From the NCBI RefSeq assembly GCF_027587205.1, contig NZ_JAPDOD010000039.1, positions 1 to 64,000 of the forward strand: 64,000 nucleotides of DNA, written 5' to 3'. A program made the translations under genes and the position numbers. Positions 40,430 to 49,130 of the stretch are shown one piece after another (the stretch's first letter is position 1; every line of letters starts with the position of its first letter). A model generated the notes under the pieces. That model was not told the DNA's origin. It searched no databases and was given only the letters and a program-made list of their open reading frames with translations. This stretch comes from Solirubrobacter ginsenosidimutans (GTDB lineage Bacteria > Actinomycetota > Thermoleophilia > Solirubrobacterales > Solirubrobacteraceae).

Positions 40430-43400
40430 ATGAATGACTTCGTCGCCGAGGGTGCAAAGAGGAAACGCGGGGCTGGTCGCCCGCATCAGATCCACGAAAG
40501 GAACTCCGTGCCCGGATCAAGATTCCGTGCGCGCGCTCTCACCGCGGTGGCCGTGGCCACCGGGTGTGCTTGCGCGATCCTCACACCGGCCGCGATGGGC
40601 GACATGACGGACCTCGCCCCGAACTGGCAGGTCTCAAGCAGCGTCTCGGTCACCGACACCGGGGGTGGCCTGTCGCAGGCCGGGTTCGACACCACCGCCT
40701 GGCTGAAGGTCAAGACCAACGACGCCAACGCCGTCGGCTCCGAAGTCGCGGCCGAGATCCAGAACGTCGCCGCCGACTCCCAGTGCGGCGACAACAACAT
40801 CTTCTTCGGCGAGAACATCACCGCGTGCCAAGGCGCACAGCCCGGGGCGCACGACGCTCCTCTCGCCGCTTCGCGCTACGCGGTGCCGTGGTGGTTCCGC
40901 ACCGAGTTCACGCCCGACCTGAAGGCCGGCCAGAGCGCCGAGCTCCAGATCCGCGGGATCATGGGCAAGGCCGACCTGTGGGTCAACGGCACGCAGGTCT
41001 CCACGCAGGCCGTGCTCCAGGGCTCAGAGCCCGAGTACGACTTCGACATCACGAGCCTGATCAAGCCGGGCGCCAACGCGATCGCGCTCAAGCTCTACGC
41101 GAACAACCCGGGCGCGATGCTCAACCAGGACTTCAACGACTGGACGCAGGCCGCGCGCGACCAGAACACGGGCCTGAAGTACCCGGTCCGCCTGCACGTC
41201 TCCAACACGCTCGCGCTGAGCGACGCGCACGTCAATCAGGCCAACGCCGACGATCTCTCCAGCACCGACCTGACGCTCAAGGGCACGGTCAAGAACACCT
41301 CCGCGAGCGCCCAGACGGGTGACGTCGACGCGACGATCACCGACCCCAACGGGGCGAACCCGATCAACGTCCACCAGACGGTCAGCCTGGCCGCGGGCGA
41401 GAGCAAGACGGTCACGTTCGACCCGGTCCACATCGCCAACCCGAAGCTCTGGTGGCCGTACCAGATGGGCGACCAGCCGCTCTACAAGTTCACGATGAAG
41501 ACGTCGCAGACCGGGGTCACGAGTGACACGGCCGCGCGCACGTTCGGCATCCGCACGATCAAGACGTTCCTCTCCGCCAAGGGCACCAAGGCCTACAACG
41601 GCTCGCGCTGGTTCTCCATCAACGGCAAGCCGTTCGTCTTCCGCGGCGGCGGAATGATGGACTCCGACATGTTCCTGCGCTTCTCCAAGACGCGCCTGGA
41701 CCATGAGGTCAGCCTGATCAAGGCGATGGGGCTCAACGGCCTGCGCCTCGAGGGCGACGACCAGCCGGACGTCTTCTACGACGAGATGGACAAGCAGGGC
41801 CTGCTCGTCTACGGCGGCTTCCTGTGCTGCAACTACTGGGAAGAGCCGAACAGCTGGACGGCCAAGGACCTCGACGTCAACTACAACACGGCGCTCACGC
41901 TCGGCCGCCAGCAGCGCAACCACCCCAGCGTGATCTTCTACAGCTGGAGTGACAACACGCCTGGCGCGGCGCAGGAGCAGGGCGTCATCAAGGGCATGAA
42001 GGACGCCGACTTCGACATCCCGCTGACGGCTTCGGCGGAGTACAAGTCGACGACGACGCTCGGCCCGTCGGGCATGAAGGAAGGCCCGTACAACTGGTTC
42101 CCGCCGAGCTACACGTACAGCCTGAACTGCTCGGGCTCGACCGGCGCCAACCCGTGCACCAGCGGCTCGTTCGTCAACCGCGGCGGCGCCTGGGGCTTCG
42201 AGACCGAGGCCAGCCCGGGCTCGACCGTGCCGACGCTCGACTCGCTCAATCGCTTCATGCCGGCGGCGGCGCAGCAGCAGATGGTCACCTCGCCCAACCT
42301 GCGCCTCTTCAACTCCGGTCGCGGCGGCCAGGACAGCGGCACGAGCTACTCGTCCTTCCAGCACATCGGCGTGCAGGCGACGGCGATCTGCCGCCGCTAC
42401 GGCACCTGGACGGCCACGCCGGTCACGTGCCCGACGAACCCGCCCGGCGCGACCGGCCTCTACGCCAACAGCCCGAACATCACCGACTTCGTCAAGAAGG
42501 GCATCGCCCTCAACTACGAGTCGGTCCGGGCCCAGTTCGAGTCCTACATCGACCACTCCACGCGGACGGACTCGCCGTCCACCGGCATCGTCTATTGGAT
42601 GATGAACAAGCCGATGCCGAGCTTGTTGTGGAACCTGTACAACCACGACTACGACCAGGCCGGCCCGTACTTCGGGGCCAAGAAGGCCAACACGCCGCTG
42701 CACGTCTACTACTCCTACGCGGCGCCGGAGTCAGACCCCGGCAACCGGATGGTCAACGTCGCCAACCTCACCGGCTCGACGCAGGCCGGCCTGACGGTCA
42801 ACGCCCGCACCTACGACATGACGGGCAAGCTCCTGGACTCCAAGGACGCCTGGAACATCACCCTCCCGAGCCAGGGCGTGATGAACCAGCTCTTCCAGAT
42901 CCCGAACCCGACGCTGCCCGACGTCAACGGCGTCCCGCAGAAGACGTACTTCCTCGAGCTGCAGCTCAAGCGCGGGAAGACGGTCGTGGACCGCAACGTG
43001 TACTGGCTGTCGACGGTCAACGACGTTCCGGCCTACACCGGCAACGCCTACCCGAACCTGACCACCTACGGCGACCTGCGCAACCTGCAGACGCCGCAGC
43101 AGGACCCGATCAACGGCCTGCTCTCGAAGACCACGCTGGCGGCCTGCGCCACCACGCACGCCCAGTCCGGGCTGCCGGACGGCCAGGACACGGCGACCGA
43201 CGTCCGCCTCACCAACCAGTCGAGCACGGTGGCCTTCCTCGCCCGCGTCGACGTCCGCAAGGGCTCAGGCACCACGCCCGCCACGGGTGACAACCAGCTG
43301 CGCCCGGCCAACTACTCCGACAACTACGTGACGCTGTGGCCCGGCCAGTCGCAGACGATCACCGAGACCTACAAGGCCTCGGATCTCGGCGGCAGCGGCT

Positions 43401-43963
43401 CGGTGGTCAGCGTGACCGGCCACAACGTCGACACGTTCAACATCGCCTCCAACGCCGGCTGCAGCCCGCAGTCGGGCGTCGAGGACCTCGGACTCGCCGA
43501 CGGCGACGTGCCGCTCGGCGGCGCGACCCCCGGCCAGGCCAACACGCCTGAGGCGATGGCGGCGGCCAGGGCGGCCGTGGTCGTCGGCAAGCGCACCGAC
43601 GTCGACGGCTCCGCCGGCGGCACGGTCCCGGCGACGCTGGCGCTCACGGTCAGCGGGCCGGCGACGTTCGGGGCGTTCACGCCCGGCGTCGCGAAGGACT
43701 ACACCGCGACGACGTTGGCCAACGTCATCTCGACGGCGGGCGACGCGGCGCTGACGGTGTCCGATCCAGGCCACCTGATGAACGGCACGTTCTCCCTGCC
43801 CGATCCGCTGCAGGTGCTGTTCTCGAAGTCCACCTGGTCGGCGCCGGTCTCCAACGACGCGGTGACGATCACGTTCAAGCAGCACATCAACGCGAACGAC
43901 GCGCTGCGCACCGGCGCGTACAGCAAGACGCTGACGTTCACGCTGTCCACGACGACGCCCTAA
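40430..43963 (+). CDS. Secreted glycoside hydrolase family 2, exo-beta-D-glucosaminidase-like
   Basis: The gene encodes a 1177-residue exported enzyme. Signal peptide ALTAVAVATGCACAILTPAA; GH2 sugar-binding domain (about 60-280), immunoglobulin-like domain (about 290-390), and catalytic barrel (about 395-780) with RGGGMMDSDMFLR, NGLRLEGDDQPDVFYDE, YSWSDNTPG and WGFETEASPGSTVPTL. The last segment fits the nucleophile region of CsxA-type exo-glucosaminidases, which remove GlcN from chitosan. The C-terminal 130 residues (from about 1045) match the end of the deacetylase at 49131. GTG 40508 with AAAGGA upstream gives a more normal signal peptide and may be the true start. Confidence 0.87.
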   Translation: MNDFVAEGAKRKRGAGRPHQIHERNSVPGSRFRARALTAVAVATGCACAILTPAAMGDMTDLAPNWQVSSSVSVTDTGGGLSQAGFDTTAWLKVKTNDANAVGSEVAAEIQNVAADSQCGDNNIFFGENITACQGAQPGAHDAPLAASRYAVPWWFRTEFTPDLKAGQSAELQIRGIMGKADLWVNGTQVSTQAVLQGSEPEYDFDITSLIKPGANAIALKLYANNPGAMLNQDFNDWTQAARDQNTGLKYPVRLHVSNTLALSDAHVNQANADDLSSTDLTLKGTVKNTSASAQTGDVDATITDPNGANPINVHQTVSLAAGESKTVTFDPVHIANPKLWWPYQMGDQPLYKFTMKTSQTGVTSDTAARTFGIRTIKTFLSAKGTKAYNGSRWFSINGKPFVFRGGGMMDSDMFLRFSKTRLDHEVSLIKAMGLNGLRLEGDDQPDVFYDEMDKQGLLVYGGFLCCNYWEEPNSWTAKDLDVNYNTALTLGRQQRNHPSVIFYSWSDNTPGAAQEQGVIKGMKDADFDIPLTASAEYKSTTTLGPSGMKEGPYNWFPPSYTYSLNCSGSTGANPCTSGSFVNRGGAWGFETEASPGSTVPTLDSLNRFMPAAAQQQMVTSPNLRLFNSGRGGQDSGTSYSSFQHIGVQATAICRRYGTWTATPVTCPTNPPGATGLYANSPNITDFVKKGIALNYESVRAQFESYIDHSTRTDSPSTGIVYWMMNKPMPSLLWNLYNHDYDQAGPYFGAKKANTPLHVYYSYAAPESDPGNRMVNVANLTGSTQAGLTVNARTYDMTGKLLDSKDAWNITLPSQGVMNQLFQIPNPTLPDVNGVPQKTYFLELQLKRGKTVVDRNVYWLSTVNDVPAYTGNAYPNLTTYGDLRNLQTPQQDPINGLLSKTTLAACATTHAQSGLPDGQDTATDVRLTNQSSTVAFLARVDVRKGSGTTPATGDNQLRPANYSDNYVTLWPGQSQTITETYKASDLGGSGSVVSVTGHNVDTFNIASNAGCSPQSGVEDLGLADGDVPLGGATPGQANTPEAMAAARAAVVVGKRTDVDGSAGGTVPATLALTVSGPATFGAFTPGVAKDYTATTLANVISTAGDAALTVSDPGHLMNGTFSLPDPLQVLFSKSTWSAPVSNDAVTITFKQHINANDALRTGAYSKTLTFTLSTTTP

Positions 43964-43975
43964 GAGGGGTCTCCG

Positions 43976-44010
43976 CCCGGAGGGCGCGCGCGGTCAGCGC
44001 GCCCTCCGGG
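43976..44010 (+). terminator. Strong terminator after GH2 gene
   Basis: A perfect 14-bp stem CCCGGAGGGCGCGC/GCGCGCCCTCCGGG encloses loop GCGGTCA, 13 bp after the stop codon, and is followed by TCGCCTCTTGTTT. It separates the GH2 gene from the SIS-kinase-transporter unit. Confidence 0.8.
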
Positions 44011-44024
44011 TCGCCTCTTGTTTG

Positions 44025-44035
44025 GTTAGGAAAGG
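44025..44035 (+). promoter_or_regulatory. Candidate ROK operator half-site upstream of SIS gene
   Basis: GTTAGGAAAGG is identical to the site at 40413-40423 and also lies just before a start codon (TTG 44044). It may be an operator, a ribosome site, or both. Flanks TTTG and TCACGAAT resemble those of the first site (TTTT and CTACGAAT). Confidence 0.45.
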
Positions 44036-44043
44036 TCACGAAT

Positions 44044-45000
44044 TTGCGCTCCTTCGCAGAGGGCGTCCGCCTTCAGGCAAATCATCTTCAAGCAGGCCGG
44101 GAGGACGTGCGCGAAGCGCTCGCCGCCACCGACCTGGGCCCGGCCCGCACCGGCACGCTCATCCTGAGCGGGATCGGCGCGAGCTGGCACGCGCTGGCGC
44201 CCGCCGTCGACGCGCTGCAGGCCGCCGGCCGCCGCGCGTATGCGATCCACCCGTCGGCACTGGCGGGCGACGGCATCAGCCGGCTGGGCGACGCCTTCGT
44301 GCTGGTCTCGCAGTCGGGCAAGAGCACCGAGGTGCTCGACGTCGTGGAGCGCCTGGACGGCGCGCCGACGATCGTCATCAGCGCGTTCGGTGACAGCCCG
44401 CTCGCCCGCGCCGCGGACGCGTGGCTGCCGCTCGGTCCCGAGGCCGACACCGCGGTCTCCACGCTCGGCTACACGGCGACGCTGCAGACGCTCGGCCTGC
44501 TCACCGACGCGCTGCTGTCCGCGCCGTCGCGTGAGTGGGACGCGCTGCCGGAGCTGGTGGACGCCACGCTGGCACGCCTCGCGCCACACGCGGAGGAGCT
44601 CGCGCCCGCGTTCACGCGGATCCGCATGCTCGACGCCGTCGGCGCCGGCCCGGCCGTCGGCTCGGCCGGCGAGGCCGCGCTGCTCGCCCGCGAGGCGCTG
44701 CTCCTGCCCGCGGCCGAGTACGAGACCCGGCAGTATCTGCACGGCCCGATGGAGTCCGTCGCGGACGGCTTCGGCGCGGTGCTCTTCGGCGCCGAGCGCG
44801 AGCTGCGGCTGGCGCAGACGCTCGCGGGCTACGGGGCGACCGTCGTCACCATCGGCAAGGGCGCCGACTTCCTGGTCGAGCCCGATCCCATCCTTCAGAT
44901 CCTCCCCATGCAGTTGCTGGTGCAGTTCGTCGCGGAGCTCCGCGGCCTGCGGGTCGACTCCCTCGCCCGCGAACAGGACGACACCAAGGTCGTCGCGTGA
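44044..45000 (+). CDS. SIS-domain sugar isomerase/deaminase (GlmS C-terminal/AgaS-like)
   Basis: The gene encodes a 318-residue protein with two SIS domains. The first has LILSGIGASWHALAPAVDAL and VLVSQSGKSTEVLDVVERL; the second includes LDAVGAGPAVGSAGEAALLAREAL and YETRQYLHGPMESVADG, as in GlmS and AgaS-type amino-sugar deaminases. It probably turns glucosamine 6-phosphate or a related phospho-sugar into fructose 6-phosphate. The TTG start follows the GTTAGGAAAGG site. Its stop overlaps the kinase start (TGATG). Confidence 0.87.
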   Translation: MRSFAEGVRLQANHLQAGREDVREALAATDLGPARTGTLILSGIGASWHALAPAVDALQAAGRRAYAIHPSALAGDGISRLGDAFVLVSQSGKSTEVLDVVERLDGAPTIVISAFGDSPLARAADAWLPLGPEADTAVSTLGYTATLQTLGLLTDALLSAPSREWDALPELVDATLARLAPHAEELAPAFTRIRMLDAVGAGPAVGSAGEAALLAREALLLPAAEYETRQYLHGPMESVADGFGAVLFGAERELRLAQTLAGYGATVVTIGKGADFLVEPDPILQILPMQLLVQFVAELRGLRVDSLAREQDDTKVVA

Positions 45001-45905
45001 TGCAGTCCGTCACCGTCATCGGGTGCGTGCAGGTGGACCTCCTGCTGGCGCCCGTCCTCGATGTCCCGCCGCCGGGTACGGCGGCGTTCGTCGACCACAT
45101 GAACCTGCGGGTCGGCGGGGCGGGCGCCAACGCGGCGCTCGCGCTGATCGAGGCGGGCATGACGCCGCGCCTGGTCGGCGCGGTCGGCGACGACCACTTC
45201 GGCCGGTGGGTGCTCGAGCAGCTCGCGGACTTCGGTCTCGGCGAGGACATCGTCGTCGACGCCGAGCAGGCGACCGGCCTGACCGTCGCCGTCGAGGCGC
45301 CCGGCCGGGATCGCTCCTTCATCACCTACCTCGGCGTCACCGGCACCGCGAACGCCGACATCGTCCCGCCCTCGAGCCTGGCCTCCGACCATGTGCTCGT
45401 GTGCGACTACTTCTGCGCGCCGGCGTTGCGGGGGGAGCCGACCCGCCTGCTGCTGCAGACCGCGCGTGAGCTCGGCGCGCGGACGTACTTCGACACCGCC
45501 TGGGACACGGACGGCTTCACGGCCGCCACCCGCGAGGAGATTCACGCGATCCTCCCGCTCGTGGACGTGTTCCTGCCCAACGAGGCTGAGGCTCGGGCCT
45601 TGACGGGCACCGAATCCGTGAGCAAGGCCGGCCGGGAGCTCCAGCGGCGCTCCGGGGGTTGGGTCGTGATCAAGCTCGGCGCGGACGGTTGCATGGCGTT
45701 CGGGCCACACGGCGGGCGCCTGGCATCTCCGGCGCCCGTGATCGAGCCGACGGACACCACCGGTGCGGGCGATGCCTTCAACGCCGGGCTGGTGTCCGCC
45801 TTTGCGTCGGGCAGGGATTGGCCCGACGCGTTGCAAGCTGCGACCGGGCTGGCTTCGAACCTGCTCGCGCGGCCTTCGAATGATCGGCACACGGTGCGTC
45901 GCTAA
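45000..45905 (+). CDS. PfkB-family carbohydrate kinase
   Basis: The gene encodes a 301-residue ribokinase-type kinase. Motif 1 is LRVGGAGANAALALIEAG; motif 2 is PTDTTGAGDAFNAGLVSAFASG with the catalytic Asp. DVFLPNEAEARALTG is also typical. In this locus it probably phosphorylates imported glucosamine or a similar sugar before the SIS enzyme acts. It overlaps the SIS stop by one base. Confidence 0.92.
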   Translation: MQSVTVIGCVQVDLLLAPVLDVPPPGTAAFVDHMNLRVGGAGANAALALIEAGMTPRLVGAVGDDHFGRWVLEQLADFGLGEDIVVDAEQATGLTVAVEAPGRDRSFITYLGVTGTANADIVPPSSLASDHVLVCDYFCAPALRGEPTRLLLQTARELGARTYFDTAWDTDGFTAATREEIHAILPLVDVFLPNEAEARALTGTESVSKAGRELQRRSGGWVVIKLGADGCMAFGPHGGRLASPAPVIEPTDTTGAGDAFNAGLVSAFASGRDWPDALQAATGLASNLLARPSNDRHTVRR

Positions 45906-45947
45906 GTGATGCGCGCACGGATGGAATCCCTGGGGGAAGGAGTGAGG

Positions 45948-47081
45948 ATGAGGACGAATCGCAGGAGTGCGCTCGCGGTGCTCGCCGCGCTTGCGCTCAG
46001 CGCCGGAGCCGCCGCTTGCGGTGGCGACGACGGTGGGAGTTCGAGCACGAGCAGCGGTGGCGGTGGAGGGGCGAAGTCGGGCAGCAGCGACGAGGGCGGC
46101 ACGATCGCCCTGCTGCTGCCGGAGACCAAGACCACGCGCTACGAGGAGCAGGACAAGCCGCTCTTTGAAGCCAAGGTCCAGGCGCTCTGCCCGAAGTGCA
46201 AGATCATCTACCAGAACGCCAATCAGGACGCCGCGCGTCAGCAGCAGCAGGCTGAGGCGGCGATCACCAACGGCGCGAAGGTGCTCGTGCTCGATGCGGT
46301 CGACGCCAAGGCGGCGACGGCGACGGTCAACCGCGCCAAGCAGTCGAAGATCCCCGTCATCGCCTACGACCGGCTGATCTCCGGCGCGCCGATCGACTAC
46401 TACGTCTCCTTCGACAACGTGCGCGTCGGCAAGCTGCAGGCGCAGGCGCTGCTCGACAAGCTGGGGACGACGGACGGGAAGCAGATCGTGATGCTCAACG
46501 GCTCGCCGACGGATCCTTCCTCGGGCGACTACAAGAAGGGTGCTCACGAGGTGCTCGATCCCTCCGGGATCAAGATCGCGCGCGAGTACGACACGCCCGA
46601 CTGGAGCCCGGACAAGGCCCAGCAGGAGACCGAGCAGGCGATCACCGCGCTCGGCAAGGACAAGGTCGCGGGCGTCTACAGCGCCAACGACGGCATGATC
46701 GGCGGCGCGATCGCGGCCATGAAGTCGGCCGGCATCGACCCCAAGACGGTCCCGACCACGGGCCAGGACTCCGAGGTCGCCGCGATCCAGCGGATCCTCG
46801 TCGGCGAGCAGTACATGACGATCTACCTGGCGATCAAGAAGCAGGCCGAGTCGGCCGCGGAGCTCGCCGTCGACCTCATCAAAGGCACGCAGCCGCCCGC
46901 GTCACTGGTCAACAACAAGGTCAACAACGGCTCGGGTGACGTCCCGACCGTGCTGTTGGATCCGACGGCCGTGACCAAGGACAACATCAAGGACACGATC
47001 ATCGCCGACGGCTTCCACCCGGCGTCGGAGATCTGCACCGGGGAGTTCGCCAGCGCCTGCACGGAGGCGGGGATTTCGTGA
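45948..47081 (+). CDS. Sugar ABC transporter substrate-binding lipoprotein (XylF/RbsB type)
   Basis: This is a 377-residue lipoprotein. ATG 45948 has GAAGGAG upstream and begins a lipobox signal (LAVLAALALSAGAAACGG) followed by a Gly/Ser linker. The Periplasmic_binding_4 domain shows IALLLPETKTTRYEEQDKPL, IYQNANQDAARQQQQAEAAI, VLVLDAVDAKAA, IPVIAYDRLI and VAGVYSANDGMIGG, as in xylose-binding XylF/ChvE. It feeds the permease at 47818. Ligand is probably an amino sugar by context. Confidence 0.92.
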   Translation: MRTNRRSALAVLAALALSAGAAACGGDDGGSSSTSSGGGGGAKSGSSDEGGTIALLLPETKTTRYEEQDKPLFEAKVQALCPKCKIIYQNANQDAARQQQQAEAAITNGAKVLVLDAVDAKAATATVNRAKQSKIPVIAYDRLISGAPIDYYVSFDNVRVGKLQAQALLDKLGTTDGKQIVMLNGSPTDPSSGDYKKGAHEVLDPSGIKIAREYDTPDWSPDKAQQETEQAITALGKDKVAGVYSANDGMIGGAIAAMKSAGIDPKTVPTTGQDSEVAAIQRILVGEQYMTIYLAIKKQAESAAELAVDLIKGTQPPASLVNNKVNNGSGDVPTVLLDPTAVTKDNIKDTIIADGFHPASEICTGEFASACTEAGIS

Positions 47082-47821
47082 TCCCGCTGCTGGAGATCAG
47101 CGGCGCGTCGAAGCGATTCGGCGCCGTCGAGGCGCTCCGTGACGTCGACCTCACCGTGCACCGCGGTGAGGTCGTCGCCCTCGCGGGCGACAACGGCGCG
47201 GGCAAGTCGACGCTGATCAAGGCGATCTCGGGTGTGCAGCCCGCCGACGAGGGCGAGTTCCGCTTCGACGGGCAGCCGGTGCACATCCGGGGGCCACACG
47301 ATGCGCCCGCGCTGGGCATCGCGGTCGTCTATCAGGACCTGGCGCTGTGCGACAACCTCGACGTCGTCGCGAACCTCTTCCTGGGCCATGAGGCCCGGGA
47401 GGGCGGTTTGCGCTTCATGGACGAGATCTCCATGGAGGAGCAGGCGACGACGCTGCTGCGCTCGCTTTCGGTGCGGCTGCCCAACGTGCGGGCGGAGGTC
47501 GGCACCTTGAGCGGCGGCCAGCGGCAGTCGGTCGCGATCTCGCGCGCGCTGCTGGGCGAGCCGAAGATGGTGATCCTCGACGAGCCGACGGCGGCGCTCG
47601 GCGTCGCGCAGACCCAGCAGGTGCTGGACCTCGTGCTGCGCTTGAAGGAGCGCGGGCTGGGCGTGCTGCTGGTCTCGCACAACCTGGCCGACGTCTTCCA
47701 GGTCGCGGACCGCGTCGTGATCCTGCGCCTCGGTCGCAACGCCGGCGAGTTCGAGGCCGACGTCTCCAATCACCAGGCGGTGGTCGGGGCGATCACCGGC
47801 GCCGTAGGGCTGATGGCATGA
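47078..47821 (+). CDS. Sugar ABC transporter ATP-binding protein
   Basis: This is a 247-residue subunit with Walker A GDNGAGKSTLIKAI, signature TLSGGQRQSVAISRAL, Walker B MVILDEPTAALGVAQ and LLVSHNLADVF. It is a single nucleotide-binding domain, unlike the fused double domain in RbsA or XylG. GTG 47078 overlaps the binding-protein stop (GTGA). It works with the permease encoded next. Confidence 0.95.
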   Translation: MIPLLEISGASKRFGAVEALRDVDLTVHRGEVVALAGDNGAGKSTLIKAISGVQPADEGEFRFDGQPVHIRGPHDAPALGIAVVYQDLALCDNLDVVANLFLGHEAREGGLRFMDEISMEEQATTLLRSLSVRLPNVRAEVGTLSGGQRQSVAISRALLGEPKMVILDEPTAALGVAQTQQVLDLVLRLKERGLGVLLVSHNLADVFQVADRVVILRLGRNAGEFEADVSNHQAVVGAITGAVGLMA

Positions 47822-49050
47822 GCGCGACCATGCCAGGGCAGGCGGCTCCTTCGCCCTCGCCAGAGGCCAAGCCCGAGTCGCCGCTGCACCCTCGGGTGGT
47901 GCTGCGCAAGCTGGCGGAGGGCGAGGCGGGATCCCTGCGCGTCCTGATCACGCTGGCGATCATCTGGATCATCTTCGCGATCGCCCACGATCGCTTCCTG
48001 ACCCCGATCAACCTGACCAACCTGGCGCTGCAGAGCGTCGCGGTCGGGACGATCTCCGTGGGGGTCGTGCTCGTGCTGCTGCTGGGGGAGATCGACCTGT
48101 CGGTGGGTGCGGTGAGCGGTCTCTCGGCCGCGATCGTGGCCTCGCTGTCGGTGAAGTCCGGCTGGGCGCCGGTCCCGGCGCTGCTGGTGGGCTTCGCGGC
48201 CGCGCTGGCGATCGGGTTCTTCCAGGGCTCGATCGCGACGCGGCTGTCGATCCCGACGTTCGTGGTGACGCTCGCGGGTCTCTTGACCTGGCAGGGCGCG
48301 CAGCTGAAGGTGCTCGGGACGACGGGCACGCTGAACATCACCGACCCGACCATCACCGGCCTGACGTCGACGTTCTTCTCGGACGTCGTGGGCTGGATCC
48401 TGGCCGCGGTCGGCATCGCTTGGCTGGCCCTGGCGGCGCTGCGGCGGCGTCGGCGGCGGGCGCGCAAGCAGCTGCCGACGGAATCGAACGGGCTGCTGGT
48501 CGCCCGGCTGCTCGCGCCTTCCGCGGCGATCATCGCCACGGTGGCGGTGCTGAACGCCGACCGCGGGGTCCCGCTCGCGCTGCTGATCCTCGTCGGGCTC
48601 GTGATGATCGTCAACACGGTCCTGACGCGGTCGACGTACGGCCGCCACATCTACGCGATCGGCGGCAACGCCGAGGCGGCGCGCCGCGCGGGCATCCGCG
48701 TGCAGTGGATCCAGACGTCCGTGTTCATGCTCGCGTCGCTGTTCGCGGCGGCGGGCGGGATCATGGCCGCCTCGCGGCTGCTCGCGGTCAACCAGTCCTC
48801 GGGCGGCGGCGACGTGCTGCTGATGTCGATCGCCGGGCCGGTCGTCGCGGGCGTGAGCCTGTTCGGCGGGCGCGGCTCGGTGTGGGGCGCCCTGCTGGGC
48901 AGCCTCGTGATCGTGTCGATCTCCAACGGGATGGACCTGCTGGCGCTCGACACGGCCGTGAAGTTCATGGTCACCGGCGGCGTGCTGCTGGCCGCCGTGG
49001 CGTCGGACGCGATCACGCGTTCGCGGCGCCGCTCTGCCGGGCGAGCCTGA
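47818..49050 (+). CDS. Sugar ABC transporter permease (RbsC/XylH family)
   Basis: This is a 410-residue membrane protein with about ten helices and the BPD_transp_2 signature. Visible parts are VLVLLLGEIDLSVGAVSGLSAA, GFFQGSIATRLSIPTFVVTL, TVLTRSTYGRHIYAIGGNAEAARRAG and GPVVAGVSLFGGRGSVWGALLG. ATG 47818 overlaps the ATPase stop. Palindrome B2 follows 12 bp after the stop. Confidence 0.95.
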   Translation: MSATMPGQAAPSPSPEAKPESPLHPRVVLRKLAEGEAGSLRVLITLAIIWIIFAIAHDRFLTPINLTNLALQSVAVGTISVGVVLVLLLGEIDLSVGAVSGLSAAIVASLSVKSGWAPVPALLVGFAAALAIGFFQGSIATRLSIPTFVVTLAGLLTWQGAQLKVLGTTGTLNITDPTITGLTSTFFSDVVGWILAAVGIAWLALAALRRRRRRARKQLPTESNGLLVARLLAPSAAIIATVAVLNADRGVPLALLILVGLVMIVNTVLTRSTYGRHIYAIGGNAEAARRAGIRVQWIQTSVFMLASLFAAAGGIMAASRLLAVNQSSGGGDVLLMSIAGPVVAGVSLFGGRGSVWGALLGSLVIVSISNGMDLLALDTAVKFMVTGGVLLAAVASDAITRSRRRSAGRA

Positions 49051-49062
49051 CGGCTCGCAACT

Positions 49063-49104
49063 TAAAGCCCACCTAAGGGGTCTGACCCCTTAGGTGGCGT
49101 TTAG
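49063..49104. repeat. Palindromic element family B, copy 2
   Basis: This copy reads TAAAGCCCACCTAAGGGGTC then TGACCCCTTAGGTGGCGTTTA. Arms match except for one swapped dinucleotide (GC against CG), which keeps most pairs. It lies between the permease and the deacetylase, both on the + strand, so it may terminate the transporter operon. Confidence 0.88.
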
Positions 49105-49130
49105 AAATCCAAATTCATCGGGGGAAGTCC

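Noticed and set aside
41024..42703. Minus-strand frame of 559 codons inside the GH2 gene
   Set aside because: It is a shadow of the GH2 coding strand with no recognisable motif.
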